Assembly (NCBI GenBank): GCA_022494885.1
Contig: JAGVSM010003522.1
Coordinates: 28,329 to 92,328 of the forward strand
DNA from: Micrasema longulum
Lineage: Eukaryota; Arthropoda; Insecta; Trichoptera; Brachycentridae
Length of the DNA stretch: 64,000 nt
Direction of reading: 5' to 3'
This document shows positions 1-11,900 of the stretch, in pieces. The position numbers and the translations under genes were made by a program. Every line of letters starts with the position of its first letter. The first letter of the stretch is position 1. The notes beneath the pieces were generated by a model. It did no database searches, was not told the DNA's origin, and worked only from the letters and a program-made list of their open reading frames with translations.

Positions 1-129
1 ATACGTTTTCTTCCTTCACAGCGATTTCCTTAAATTTTTCCTTGTAATGCAAAACGGAATATTTTGTATTTCTCTCCTAGCATGAAATAGCCAAAACACT
101 TTTGCTTTCTTCTCTTCGTTGTATTTACT

Positions 130-450
130 TTATTCTTCTGGCGGTGCCTTGTCAGGTCCCCTGACGTTGGCAATCACTACAGTGAAGGCATCTCGGTCCT
201 GCGGTACTCCGAGACCAGGAAAACTGCTTGTTGGATGCACTCGCCATAGTGATTCCTGGGAAAAGATGACCAAAGTGGTTTCTCGTTGCCTTCTCTGGTG
301 GATTTTTCTGTCGGGGTTACCTTTCCTTAGCTGGTTGGTTTTGGTTTGGATGCACCAGAAACTCACCTTTTATCCTTTCGTTATCTGCCGTGATCATACC
401 GCTATCCCATTTCCCAAAGTTCTCGACGTGGACGCTAACGAGTAGGACTA
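130..450. other. Relatively G+C-rich unclassified segment
   Basis: The base composition is distinctly richer in G+C than the flanks, and both strands carry open frames of about 80-110 codons. I do not recognise either product. The composition contrast suggests a transposon-derived coding or UTR piece. No splice signals or domain motifs are convincing. Confidence 0.35.
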
Positions 451-589
451 GTCAGTAGTGTTGCCGGTGAAATGCAACTGGGCGTTCGTAGCATTTTATA
501 AAATCACACCCTCCAGCAAGATGTGACTCATGGCGACCCAACTGCTTTAATATGTTATTATTTATTTATTACTCAATATCGTAAAATGG

Positions 590-1005
590 TCAATGCATTC
601 GTCTACCGTGCTAGAGGTGTAAAGTTTAATTCCCGACTTGATAAATCCGACATTTTTTATGTCCCATGACTGGCGCTTGGGCCGCAATTCTATAAGCTAT
701 CATCGGTACATATCGAGACGGTATAAAGTAAAATCGATATTTAAAATTGAAAATGAAATATTTGTATGAAAATTTAAAGTATTTTCGTCGATAATCTCTA
801 ATTAAAAATGCTTAGATTTTTTTTTTTCAAAAAACTTAATTTTACTTTGTAGATAAAATTGATTACTACTCATCGTAGTACGGGCTCTGATGCGTAAGAT
901 TGATCATATTTCCTATATGTAACAAAAAATTTCAACATACGCTGCGGTTGGTGTACCGATGCAGTGCCCTACGCACCATTAGGCGCGAAAAGAGAATAAT
1001 CAGGT
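590..1005 (+). mobile_element. Diverged tRNA-derived SINE, family A
   Basis: The 5' part (GGTCAATGCATTCGTCTACCGTGC) resembles the tRNA-like head of the better copy at 50983, with a degraded box B (GTTTAATTCCCGAC). The 3' part GGTTGGTGTACCGATGCAG followed by TGCCCTACGCACCATTAGG matches the 3' body of that copy closely. The middle has been altered and expanded. Confidence 0.55.
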
Positions 1006-1189
1006 TTTTTTTTAATCATTTTTAAATATCATAGTCTCATAAGCTTTCACACTTTATTCATATTTTTATTAAAACATAGTTTTCCAACACATTGAAAAAA
1101 AATGAAAACATGAAAAAGAAATGCGGTTGCAAAGATGTTTGATAAATAGCAGTTTAAAACATAGTTTTTCTGTCACTCTCTCGCAGAAA

Positions 1190-1600
1190 ACTTCCCGATA
1201 TTGTGCGAAAACGACAACTGCACGTCGCACGCACACTGATTATGCCTAGCTAAAATCTAAAAAAACGAGGTTTCGTTGTCCCGTTTTCTACACCTCAAAA
1301 CTGAACTGAACAAAACATATTTATCATATTTGTTTACCGTACGTCCGAAGACGTCAAATGAAACTGGGCGCTTTTGTTGGTTTTCGGGTGGTCCGAGCTT
1401 CCATAAGAAACGATTTATCAAAAAAGCAAAACAATGGAACACGCCAATCGTAAATATCTATACTGTGTAAAAAAATCATTCTAGTGCCACAACTCAGAGA
1501 TAAAATACGAGAATACGTCTGTTTGAAGAAAAGTAAGATCGCGTTTCCGCTTACATATTTTTTTATTGTGGAAAATGAATAAAAAAGGCAAAAAAAAAAC
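1190..1600 (-). repeat. Unclassified dispersed repeat R3, copy 1 (minus)
   Basis: Read on the minus strand, this stretch aligns by eye with 21180-21608 on the plus strand. Shared blocks include ACGTATTC, TAGATATTTAC then ATTGGCG, CGTCTTCGGACGT and GACGTGCAGTTGT-like sequence. Copies lie 20 kb apart in opposite orientation. No coding domain was recognised. Confidence 0.7.
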
Positions 1601-2179
1601 GTACAGAAACATTCCTTAGTAATCAATTATTACTTAGTATTTTTATGTGTCCGAATGGATGAAAGATACAGTCCTGAGACGCCGTTTTAAATATATTTAT
1701 TTCATATCGTCCTGTCAGGGGATCGAACCCACGACTACCGTGCTTTCAAATAGGTGGACTTCAACTGTATTGGTGGATTAAAAAAGTTTCAAATGGCTAC
1801 TATTTTAATAATTTATTTCCAAATATATTGATGACGTTTATCGACAACTCTTTCGTGTAAAGTAGTCTGCCAGATTGTCTGGTGATGACAAATATTTACG
1901 TAAATGATTCTGAATGACAAAAAATAAACGGTTATTCGTTTATGTAAGTACGGACTTCAAGTAAAATGATCAAAACTCGTAAAAAAAATTACAAAAAAAA
2001 TGTTTCTGTTTTAGTTATAGTTTTAGTAAAAAAAATATCTATGTTGTTTGACCAATTTTGATTTCTTCCTAAAACAATACACTTCAATTTCGATAATATT
2101 TTTAATTCGTACAAATGTTTAATCCCTAAGGAGTTATAAAGATTGGTATAGTAATCACAATTGAAATGTAAAACATTAT

Positions 2180-2315
2180 TAAGAAGGGAACATGGAACAT
2201 GACTTTTGACCTGTCACTGGCCGAGTTAAACAGTCCTTTAAACACAGCGTAACATTCACCATTCTGCCTATGTTAGAACATACATATTTTTTCAATTCTT
2301 CCATCTGTTGATGTT
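2180..2315 (+). mobile_element. MITE family 1, internal fragment
   Basis: Carries the family landmarks in order: GACCTGTCACTGGC, a TTAAAC...CACAGCGTAACATTCACC block, CATTCTGCCTATGTT and TTCAATTCTTCCATCTGTTG. The end sequence with CAACAGAG is missing. Confidence 0.65.
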
Positions 2316-2874
2316 TGTTCTGTCTCTGGGTATGAACTGAACTAATATTTTGTGCCGTGCTTTTCCATTAAAAGGAAGTAGTGTTGCTAACCCCTGGTGA
2401 TGAAATTGTCAAACGTAATTCCTACCTAGTTACAATGCTTTCACAATGACGCTTGATGAAATGAATATTAATTATATAAATAATTTAGTTAATAACTTTT
2501 AAATAAGTGGCGCTACATGCATGATTATGAGATTTATCTTTTGGTGGCTTATATGAAGGGCGTCGGTATTAGGACATTGAAAATTAATGATAATAACAAT
2601 CTAAACTGACTGACTGTTATTACATATATAAAATTACTTTAATGGACAAAAGTTATTGTGATGCAAGTAAATTTAGTTTTTGCAATCATTCGTGTTCGCA
2701 ATTTGGTCATTAGGGTAAATGACAATATCCAAAAAAGGCCCTCCAAATAATTTTACAAATTCACAGTAGAGAGGGTGGTGAAAGTGGTTAAGATAAATTC
2801 AATTAAAATCGCGATACATGAAATTGAACATTTTAAAAAAGTAACTGATTTATTTACAAAAATGATTATATTTT

Positions 2875-3050
2875 GCGTCCTTCGTGGGGTAGTAATTAAG
2901 ACACTTGACTCACACATGGAAGGATTTGTGTTCGATTCCCGGTGAGAACACAAAAATTAAATGTGATTTTTCTGAAGTCTGGCTTGTGTGTTGCAATTCA
3001 CCACTGTAATTGAGCCTCAGACCTGTTGTGGTGCAAAAAAAAAATGTTTA
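2875..3050 (+). mobile_element. tRNA-derived SINE, family B, copy 1
   Basis: The head has AATTAAGACACTTGACTCAC, followed by a box B-like GTTCGATTCCC and a body ending with CCTGTTGTGGTGCAAAAAA. The same order is found at 14932. There is no matching acceptor stem, so it is not a functional tRNA. Confidence 0.7.
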
Positions 3051-3109
3051 TTTGTATGAGTGAAATAAATATGTAGATCTACGGTCTTTCAATCGGTTCC
3101 GGGTATGTA

Positions 3110-3215
3110 GAATAAGTACTTTCACTATTAAAGCTTGTGAAGCTAAAGAGCTATACTTTTATTGATGTGGGTGAGATTCATCTGGCTGAATTATTTCACC
3201 TCGTAGGAACCGAAA
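3110..3215 (+). mobile_element. MITE family 1, second-half fragment
   Basis: Contains GCTAAAGAGCTA, TTATTGATGTGGGTGAGATTC and GAATTATTTCACC then TCGTAGGAACC. These also occur at 12290-12350, 24950-25010, 29050-29110 and 29570-29635 downstream of family 1 sequence. Confidence 0.6.
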
Positions 3216-3529
3216 ATTATTTTTTAACGTTTATACTTCTTTTTTACCTAGGTTTCATATTCCCTTCTTTTAAAAAAAAACTCTCCATCTCTGTTTTAAT
3301 ATATTAATACTTAAATGTTTTTTTTAAAATAAATTACATACTTCGCTACAATTTCATTTTTTTTACTTTCGTTCTATACGAGCACCTTCAGACTGGTAAG
3401 TGTTCAAATATTAAATTTAATTCATATTATACTATTAAAAGTGGGTACAATGGATGTCAGTTCATGGTTTACCGCTTCGTTTTTATTATCAAAGCACCCT
3501 CTTAATTCTCATCCTCCTTATTTTCTTAC

Positions 3530-3960
3530 TCATACAGTGTCCATGTGGCTCGACTATGGAATCATCTCTCATCCACTTTCCAAGATGTTTCTACAGTATA
3601 TCTGTTTGAAGGTTTAAATCACTCGAAAAGAAACGTCTTTCTCTTTCTTAATCTGTACTTATTTCCTTTCTCTCTATTCCATTTCCCATTGAAAACTTGT
3701 CTTAATATCAATTTATATAAAAACACTGCTTTTTCTGATTTTGTATTTATTTTGTGTGAATTTTCTCTTGAACACGTTTTGAATCTTAACTTATATAAAT
3801 AACGCCGCTTATTTTATTAGTTAGTGGGAAGAAATTGCCGTTTGAGGAAAAGCCCACCAATGTACAAATATATCATTATTTCTACTATACCTCTTATACC
3901 TATTTTCGGTAGATTTTTATAATTTTATATTCTATATATGTACATTTACTAGTCTAAAGA
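3530..3960 (+). pseudogene. 3' end of a LINE: reverse transcriptase C-terminus and tail
   Basis: A frame ending at 3802 contains YSYSVHVARLWNHLSSTF, typical of the extreme C-terminus of CR1/Jockey-like LINE proteins. It is followed by a 3' tail containing GAAGAAATTGCC and AAGCCCACCAATGTAC, which recurs in inverted arrangement at 51371-51470 and in part at 17808. The element is severely 5'-truncated and cannot be functional. Confidence 0.6.
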
Positions 3961-4090
3961 TGCTTGTCAGGACTGAAAGTAATAAATGGTGAATAGTGAC
4001 TACAAAAAAAACTTTTTTTTTTTAAATCTTTAAATCCATTATCATGCAAATTCACCTATCAGCGCTATTCTCTAGAAGCGTTTCTAGCTA

Positions 4091-4194
4091 ACGTATTTTT
4101 CGGACCACAAGACGCACTTTTTTACTTTGAAAATTCAATCAAACATTAGGGTGCGTCTTATGGTCCGATGCGTCTTATCGTCTCCAAAATACGG
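4091..4194. mobile_element. Short palindromic MITE with CGTATTTT...GACGCAC ends
   Basis: Left end ACGTATTTTTCGGACCACAA then GACGCAC. The right end carries the inverse GTGCGTCTTATGGTCCGA, with one additional CGTCTTAT block before CAAAATACGG. TA dinucleotides flank both sides (4089-4090 and 4195-4196). Ends of this type are widespread in animal genomes on small TA-inserting elements. Confidence 0.8.
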
Positions 4195-4199
4195 TAGTT

Positions 4200-6150
4200 T
4201 CTAAATTTCTGTTGTTGAAATGAAAAGGTAATCGATGTCATAAAAAATCTAAAGGTACTTCTTAATACTCAACCTCGAAAGAAAACGTTAGACCAAGAAG
4301 TATTCAAACTTCAAAGAAAGTGTATTGAAAAATCCATCTTCTTTTGTGTTTGGCATTAGGATTTTTATTAATCCACCCTCGTATTTGAAAGATTTACATG
4401 CTGATCATTGCTTCCATAACTACCATGTTTTTCTCGATTATATGATAACCTTCTATTGTCCGTACATGTTGTTTACATGAATGATATTTTATTCGCTTTT
4501 CATATTGATCTATTCCAGGTATCACCAGAATATGTAATCTTTTGAACTTATGTGCCTACTGTAAAATTAAGATAAAACCAAAATTTACGAATTACAAAAA
4601 TTAAAATATGGCAACATCAATATAAATACGTTCATCGATAATAGAAAACATATTAATTGGGACTGGAACTTACAATCCAGCCACTTTTTGACTAATGCCA
4701 ATTATTTTTCGTAGTAGAATCCAAAGTTTTTTTAAAGATCGAATTCGTTAATAATGAAAAAATATAAAGGTAATTCGAATACGTACTAAGCAAAAAAAAA
4801 CACTTGTATAGCTTTTCCCGGTGGCCATTTTTATAAACCCGCGTAGAACTTTTTGTAAATTGGTATTGAAATATGGTAAGTTTAATTGTACAGAACAATT
4901 TCAATCAGAGACCATTGCCTTTTGTCCAATGTTATGAAAACTCACGCTTGCGAGTCGTAATAACTATTTACATACCTTCACACATAATTCTTCGCGTATT
5001 ATTTCAATTATTTGCAAGTATGCATTTTCCCGTGCCCGTTTTTAGCAAAACAAATAGATCTGCGAAGGCTGAATATTGAACCAACCGCCATCTGTGATTA
5101 CGCAAACACACCTATGTAATCAAAATGTAGTTTTAATAATTCCAACCAAAACTTTATTCCTATTCTTGCAGTTCATTTTTTTCTAAAGATTATGACGCTA
5201 AGGCATCTTTGTGATAGAAACTAACGTATTACTAATGGAGCGATAAGATTACTGATATAAGTTAGCTCCGATAAAAACTTAAAACTTTAAATTAATAATT
5301 TTAGACATAAAAACAGTAAAAAGTGTTTTCACGAATTATTTAAAACTATCTATTTGCACACAAACTTAATAAAGCAACAACTAAATTTAAAATATATTAC
5401 AACTGAAGACATTAAAATATATTAAAAACATACGATAACTTTTATAATTGTCACAATAATATGCAGACCGGAACGGCGATTTTTAGTAAAGTTGAAGTAG
5501 TATATCTATAGGCATCTCGGTTGTATCGCCGTTTTACGAAATAAAATACTCAGGAAATTCACAGAGAACTAAATGTTTCACGAACTATAAAATAAGACGC
5601 ATTAAAATAAATTTAAAAGTTTCAAATTATTTTGTCAAGGATTGAAAAGCATAATAAATGCAAACATTACATGTTAGCACAGATTTATTGAATAAAATTG
5701 GTTTTGTATCTTGTGTGCCTCTTTTTACGATACTTTATAATGATAATATCAATTTGTTATTCTGAGAGAATAATAGAACAAACCTGTGTCAACACTACTT
5801 GATGCTCCTCCAATCCAAGATAACGTAGTATTGTGTAAGCTGTGAAAGGATAGTGACTAACCAGATATTTTAAATACAAGATACTACACAAAAAATAGAT
5901 AATTATTTCATAATATCCGAGGAGATATTTATAACGTATAAGGCTTATATTACTTAGCCATTCAAATTACTTTTCGTAAACTTTTGTAATAAAATTTTTG
6001 GTGTATTTAAAACTGGCTTTCGTAAATATATAGGAACACTGAATTTAATCATATAGGTATATTATTTTTCTGTTCTTGATTTGTGTTTGGCAACCAAAAA
6101 TATTTAACACGGTGAATAATCAATCAGTTCACCCCGAAAATGTTCACACT
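4200..6150. other. No supported feature
   Basis: A+T-rich sequence. Open frames up to about 70 codons read as low-complexity and match nothing I recognise. No tRNA-like boxes or clear inverted repeats were found. Confidence 0.5.
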
Positions 6151-6189
6151 AATTGAATTTCATAGTTTTTCTCAAGAAAAGGGGAAAAT

Positions 6190-6200
6190 GCCATTTACTA
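6190..6200. repeat. Target-site duplication, left copy
   Basis: GCCATTTACTA here is repeated exactly at 6915-6925 across the RTE insertion. The last CTA could also belong to the (TAG)n tail, so the true duplication may be 8-11 bp. Confidence 0.8.
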
Positions 6201-6914
6201 CTACTACTACTACTACTACCATCACGCTATTTCTCCGTAGGGGTAGGCAGAGAGAATGGACCGCCACACACTTCTATCCAGGCATACATTCCTAGCTTCA
6301 TCTACATTCATACATCTTGTCATACATGCCCTTCGGTTCTGTCTGCTTTTGACATGGCCAGACATAAGATTTTGGTTTATCTGATCATGCCACGTCTTCC
6401 TTGGTCGTCTTCGTCTCACGTTACCGTTCATTTTCGCCATATATACTTGCTTTACCATTCTTTCGTTGTCCATTCGTTTTACGTGACGAAACCATCTCAG
6501 AGGTCCTTTCTTAATCTTATCAATTATACTTAACTCAGATTTACACTCTCGCCTGATTTCATCATTCGTAACCCTGTCGTACATTGATTTCCTACACATT
6601 CGTCTAAGAGATCGCGTTTCAACCGCGTTCACTCGGCTTTCATCATTCATCTGCCAGTTCCATGTTTCACTTCCATACATATATGTTAGGACTAAAACTC
6701 CGTTGTGCACTGCCAGTTTAGCTTCGATTAACATATTCTTATTAGCAATTACTGTGCTTAGTTCTTCGTTCATTTTGTTGCCCGCATTCACTCTCCTTTC
6801 AACATATTTTTCTACTCTTCTGTCTCTTGAAAACATGCTTCCCAGATACACAAATTCTTTTACGAGTTCTTGTTCGAGACATTCGTTGTTTACATATATT
6901 ATGCAGTCAGTAAG
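6201..6914 (-). pseudogene. 5'-truncated RTE-type LINE, reverse transcriptase C-terminus
   Basis: On the minus strand a continuous frame runs from the truncation point at 6914 to TGA at 6222-6224, about 230 codons. It shows EFVYLGSMFSRD, RRVNAGNKMN, LTYMYGSETW, RSLRRMCRKS, LRWFRHVKRM, RRRPRKTWHDQI and a final RSILSAYPYGEIA, the usual order in the C-terminal domain of RTE-clade proteins. No catalytic FADD motif or endonuclease remains. TGATGG is followed by a (TAG)n tail, the microsatellite 3' end typical of this group. An 11-bp direct repeat (GCCATTTACTA) flanks it, so this is a target-primed insertion truncated at its 5' end. The lack of stops suggests it is fairly young. Confidence 0.9.
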
Positions 6915-6925
6915 GCCATTTACTA
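6915..6925. repeat. Target-site duplication, right copy
   Basis: Exact copy of GCCATTTACTA at 6190-6200. It marks the point where the RTE copy is 5'-truncated. Confidence 0.8.
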
Positions 6926-6929
6926 ATTA

Positions 6930-8090
6930 TATTATATTATATTTATATTATATTTGTTTTAAATACCATGGGTGTGGATTTCCGTAACATTTTTGCTAAA
7001 TAATATAATGAACTAGCTTGGTCGCCATGATGATGGTCAGAAATATTGACAATATTGCGAACGTTATTCTGTTATTTATATCAAAATATGGCAGGATTGA
7101 CGAATAATTCAAAACTGATATGGAAATGTATTAGAACATATTATTTTTATGGATCCATAAAAAACTTTATCTGCTATCTTATCTTTTACTGGAGAGTGTT
7201 GCAAATTTAGGAGAAATTGTGAATGAAGCGGTATACATTATTTTATAATATTATACATGATTTGAAGACTTATTCTAGTTGCATAACCTCTCTTTTAATA
7301 AAAATATCACATTTTGGCCAAAGCGTAGTAACACATCAACAATAAATTTTTAAAAGTAAATACTTTTAAGTACTCTTTAAAATACGGCGCCCTAGTAAAA
7401 TGCACTATTTTTAATTTAATTTTTACACCAGAAAATATAAACCTTTTGTTTTATGAAACGTCGAACGATTTTATTTCATTAAATGCTACATAATTTAATT
7501 AATATTAAATTATAAATTTATCTTAAATGAATTTAATAGTGTCGTAAAAACGATGAAATTTATTGAATAAAATTTCTGAATCAAACATAATTCATAAAAC
7601 GATATGAAAATACTTTTTTTTTATATATATACGCCTCCACTCGTTTGCGAGTGATTTTGGCTCTTAGAAACAAGAATAAGAAATTTAAAGAATATACGCT
7701 TCAGTGAACGACAAAAAAAACCCATACCCACGAAAAAATATAATATAATGTGAGGGAGTTAAAATCAGTATGAAAGAGTTATGTGACAATAAAATATTAC
7801 CGTCTAAATTAAACGTAAACATAACATGAAGTTTTGGGCCAAAAGTAAAGAGGGACATTCAATTAGGCTTATTATTTAAATTTGGCAAATAATATTTAAC
7901 AAATTTTAATATTTTTATTATTTGTCCTTAAGAATTTATTCAAAAGTAAATAAGTATCCAAATCATTCTGGGCGAGTAAAAATTTTACGTTAAGAGGGAA
8001 CAAGATAGACATAACAAGAGTACAAAGACAACAAAATAATTTTTTTTAACTAACATATAACCTACCCTACCTGACCTCTACGACTGAACT
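6930..8090. other. No supported feature
   Basis: A+T-rich spacer with scattered short T or A runs. No domain-bearing frame or repeat end was recognised. Confidence 0.5.
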
Positions 8091-8124
8091 GTACAAAAAA
8101 ACACACCAGTTTGACACAAACTAC

Positions 8125-8418
8125 TTGACTAAAATTTAGACCTTAAAAATTGTGCACAAAATAACACTGGGAAACATACAAGACGACGACATAATATTAG
8201 CCAAAAATGCTGACATACACAAATATAACACCAGACAACAACAACACTATCATATTGAAAAAGCAAAGACAAACACAGGACAGTCAAAAATACTACATAA
8301 TGGACTTAAACACTATAACGACTTACCTTACTACTTGAAAACTTTTATTGGAGACAAATTTAAAATCAATCTGAAAAAGCAAATGATGACTGAACTAACT
8401 AGACTAGACGAGACATAA
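8125..8418 (+). pseudogene. LINE reverse transcriptase C-terminal remnant
   Basis: An 88-codon frame with IHKYNTRQQQ, LHNGLKHYNDLPYYLK and FKINLKKQMM has the order seen at the C-terminus of CR1/Jockey-like LINE proteins (an H.YNTR motif, then a Y..LP segment, then F...L). The frame ends at 8418 and is followed by A+T-rich sequence with AATAAAT. It is truncated and not functional. Confidence 0.65.
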
Positions 8419-8463
8419 AATGACTAGACAATATAAAATTTCTAATGTAACCCTAACGGGTTT

Positions 8464-8757
8464 TTAAAATTGTAAATAAATATTTTTAAAAAACGTATTA
8501 TATTCTTCACAAATATTTTGAAGGAATTCGCTTCTGTCGTAGAGGGGACAGTCAAAGAACAGATGATCTAATGTCTCATCGTTATTTTCACAAAGACACA
8601 TTGCCGAAGTAAAGACACCTATTCTCGATAAATGCGAGGCAACGAGACAATGTCCTATTCTCATTCTTGATATTAAAGAGATGTTCAATTTTGATTGCTT
8701 TTCGATTTCAAACCATGGTGTAATGAGGATGGAGCATTGAACACTCTTATAAAACAA
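8464..8757 (-). pseudogene. LINE C-terminal remnant with cysteine/histidine motif (I/Jockey-like)
   Basis: The 97-codon minus frame reads ISLISRMRIGHCLVASHLSR, then IGVFTSAMCLCE and ETLDHLFFDCPLYD. This C-x-C...H...C arrangement after an R.R.GH motif is the conserved C-terminal tail of I- and Jockey-type LINE polymerases. It lies opposite in strand and directly adjacent to the remnant ending at 8418, so two LINE debris pieces meet tail to tail. Confidence 0.75.
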
Positions 8758-9080
8758 CCCAGTCGAAGAATTCTGCCAGAAAATTGTCCACTCAGATCTG
8801 ATTTTATTAATTATAGTTGGTACACAATCATCAGTAGGACGACTAAATGAAAATACTTAGATAATATCATTTTTTTACTCTTCCATGAAGATTTAGTTAT
8901 GATGCTGAAAGGGAAAAATAGGACAAAAATGTACTCAGCTTTATTTCTTTATAATAAATCAATTGTTAACATTTTATAAATTATCATATGAACATATATT
9001 ATAAAAAAAACTGAAATATTTTAAATTAGAGTGTAAAACATAAATTAAAACATTTAAACCTAAATATAAGACAAAGTAAA

Positions 9081-9312
9081 GCCTCGTGATGCAATGGTCC
9101 GCGCGTTTGCCTACCGAACGAGAGGTCTCGGGTTCGACTCCCGATATGGTTGATATGAAATATTTATTTAAAAGGGTCTTTTCACCCCAGAATATTTCGT
9201 AGTCTCTGGACAAGTACCTGAAGCGTGGTTTGACCATCTTATTTTCATGTAACAAAAAAAACATCAAGATTCACTGCGATTGGTGTACCAAGGCAGTGCT
9301 GTATGCTTTCGA
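9081..9312 (+). mobile_element. tRNA-derived SINE, family A
   Basis: The tRNA-like head has box A-like GTGATGCAATGG and box B-like GGTTCGACTCCC. The body has ATATTTATTTAAAAGGGTC, GTACCTGAAGCGTG and GATTGGTGTACC, then GCAGTGC. It matches 50983-51230 along its whole length. No acceptor-stem complement is present. Confidence 0.85.
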
Positions 9313-9624
9313 CTTCACTCACTTTTAAGTTCTTCCGATTGTTTCTTTTATGAAGCACTTTACTTTTGCTACTGCGCGGATACCGGTATCGTGTAGATGA
9401 TGATGAAATGTATATTTTAGGCTGTTACGCTAATTGCACTTCGTCCGAAGTATGCAGATGCAAGATATGATAAAGATTTATCAGAGAAACACTTTTCACA
9501 GTGTGACTTTCTCACAGGACGGTTGAACAAAAATTTGAAATTAAAAGGATTTAGGTAGGAACGAGATATTTACAGTTTTATATGAGTTGCAAGTATGAAA
9601 AAATGATAATTTTGTACTTAACAA

Positions 9625-10106
9625 ACTATTATTGACAATTCAATTCCATAAATTAAAAAAATACTTGTTTATTTTTATAACCCTATACTTGTTTTTTATT
9701 TTTTACTATTATATCAAATTGCATTGTAGTATTGGCAAATACGCATTTCATATTTTTATTTCTTCTTTTTTCGCGATAATATATGCTTGCTTGTTTATTA
9801 ATTTAACTTAAATTTGTCTTTCTTGCTTACCGTAACACTTTATTTACTGTGTTTGCTTTAAAGAATTTATTTAATAAGCTTATATCTTTGCATTTTTTGT
9901 TGACATGCTTACCGTTTTTTCTTGCATAACTTTGTTATTGTTGTTTTTTTTTTTACTTTGTAAAACTTTTTACTATATCTTTTCTAACTAATTTCATATA
10001 TTTTTTCTGTATATTCTGTGTTTATTATTTAGTATGTTAGCATGTTTTTAATTTGTATGTTTTTAAATACCTTTTGGGCGTTAATGAACAAAATAAATAA
10101 ATAATG
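9625..10106 (+). repeat. LINE-like 3' tail, copy A
   Basis: From AAACTATTATTGACAATTC to GGGCGTTAATGAACAAAATA, this matches 27862-28342 nearly throughout. In the second copy an open frame ends just inside the left edge. Copy A begins abruptly inside that sequence, as expected from 5' truncation. Confidence 0.75.
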
Positions 10107-10109
10107 TAA

Positions 10110-10845
10110 ATCATAACTCCCGTATACGAGTGTAAACGTGAAATAAAAGCACGCAAATAATTATTTAGTACTCATTTTCTTGTTAGAATTAATGTAAATA
10201 TACTGCAGTGACATTTAGGATATCTTTCATTTTTTTAACCCATCAATTCGATAGGTTCGTTTAAAGATTAATCAAAAAATAAATAATAAGATGGGTCTCT
10301 CCTTTCATTAATTATAAATACCTAGTACGCACTTAATTGTAATCTTCAGCGATAATTGCATTTTAAAATGAATTTAAATTACATCATTATAAAATCTAAT
10401 ACAAACTTGTTATCTGCCTAATTTGACGCTAAAATAATCCATCATTTTTATAACTTTTTGATAAATACAATATCGGAGCCATTATCTTTGACCAATTGCA
10501 TCGCAACATATTGAAATTTATTTAGCGATATATAAACTAAAGCTCCTTTACCTATCTTTTCAACAAACTGCAATGCATTCAAATATCAAACAGAGTTAAA
10601 GAAATCATTATAACGCATTGAATGGTATAATATATGATATTATTTGTTTACATACAGTAACCGAAAAATCTCTTTTTTTTGTTTGAAATCAATTTAAGTA
10701 TAGTTATTCCGTTTGTATATTATAATTGTGTAGTTATATGACTGTAGATTTCAATAAAAAGAAGAAAAAATATGCAAGCATGTAAGTACTTTTTTAACAA
10801 AAATAAAAATATTTTTTCTAAGGACAGTTAAAAAAAACATAATTG
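10110..10845. other. No supported feature
   Basis: A+T-rich sequence with no open frame, repeat end or tRNA-like motif that I can support. Confidence 0.5.
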
Positions 10846-10846
10846 T

Positions 10847-10925
10847 CAACAGAGATGAACACCTCTTTGAGAAGGAAATATAAAAGTCTAGGTAGTTACT
10901 GGGCCTACCGACTGTCATTGTTACT
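10847..10925 (+). mobile_element. MITE family 1, 5' end fragment
   Basis: CAACAGAGATGAACACCTC, then GAGAAGGAAATATAAAAGTC and TAGGTAGTTACTGGGC follow the family consensus. The copy stops after GACTGTCATTG. Confidence 0.7.
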
Positions 10926-11229
10926 TAATTGAACATCGTTATTAAGAGCTGAGGCATTCATTGGTAAAGGAAAGATTATTATTATTAATATATAAATCAT
11001 TAACTTTGTGGTCAAACATTTTACTAAATGCTATTAATATGTAAGGGTTGCATAAAATGCATGTCGTGTTGGTTTTATATTTTTGTGCAATAACTATGAT
11101 GAAGGTGCAAGTCAGTTTAATTGGTGTCCTGGCGAAGAGACGGGTACGCCTTAAAACTAGTAGACTAAAGAGAAAAATCGGTAAATGGTTATAATCAAAT
11201 GTTTAATAACATTTAAAAATATTATTCCT

Positions 11230-11425
11230 AATTTTTTCACCTACTAGGAACGCCTGAACACACTTTTTTTTTATAATGATTGTTTTTATCATCAATATCA
11301 ATAAGCCACGTGCATAATGAGTTTTTCTGTGTTGTTATGCTGTGTGTCGAATGCACCTTTTTCGACGTTTCAAATCGCATTTCAGCGTCCACCAACAGGG
11401 TTGAGGTTGGTTCAATCATTTAGTG
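11230..11425 (-). repeat. Unclassified short dispersed repeat (copy 1)
   Basis: TGTGTGTCGAATGCACC, then TTTCGACGTTTCAAATCGC and TCCACCAACAGGGTTGAG recur with changes at 41998-42060 (GTGTGTCGTTCGCCC, TTTCAGATCGCATTCCGTCC and ACCATCAGGG). No coding match was recognised. Confidence 0.5.
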
Positions 11426-11900
11426 ATTTTATTAACAATTGATTGTCATTTATTATGAGACAAGCATGCAGCAGTATTTATTTATGAACGTTATTACACT
11501 TTACAACGATTATTTATAAAAGCAAAAAAAGAAAAATGATAATTGAAAAATAAACAACTTAATCGATAAAATCATAAAAAACTTTTTTTAAAGTTCAAAG
11601 GTAAAAAATTGTAAGAATATACATAGAGATAACACATTCTTTAGATTAACTGTAGAAATAAAATAGAATCAGGTTCACTCTCCTAGTTCTTGTATGTTCA
11701 ATAGACCGTTTTTAGAAAATTAAGTTAAGCACTCCAATATGTTAATTATCTTATAACGCGTCCATGTAGCTAAAAAAATTTTTTTTTTCGATACCAAATG
11801 GTAATTTCAGTATTATTTGATTTTAATGATTTGACTTCAAAAACAAATGAAATGTCTTTAGATTTTTTTTGCAAAATGGTTATATTATAAAAGAACTAGG

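Noticed and set aside
119..445. Possible 108-codon protein-coding gene
   Set aside because: It matches no motif I know, has an overlapping frame on the other strand and no splice or start context; kept only as an unclassified G+C-rich segment.
1690..1745. Possible minus-strand SINE head with GGTTCGATCCCC-like box
   Set aside because: Only a box B-like stretch is visible and the box A side is not convincing.
6153..6533. Plus-strand open frame of 126 codons
   Set aside because: It is antisense to the RTE reverse transcriptase remnant and includes the tail repeats as Leu codons.
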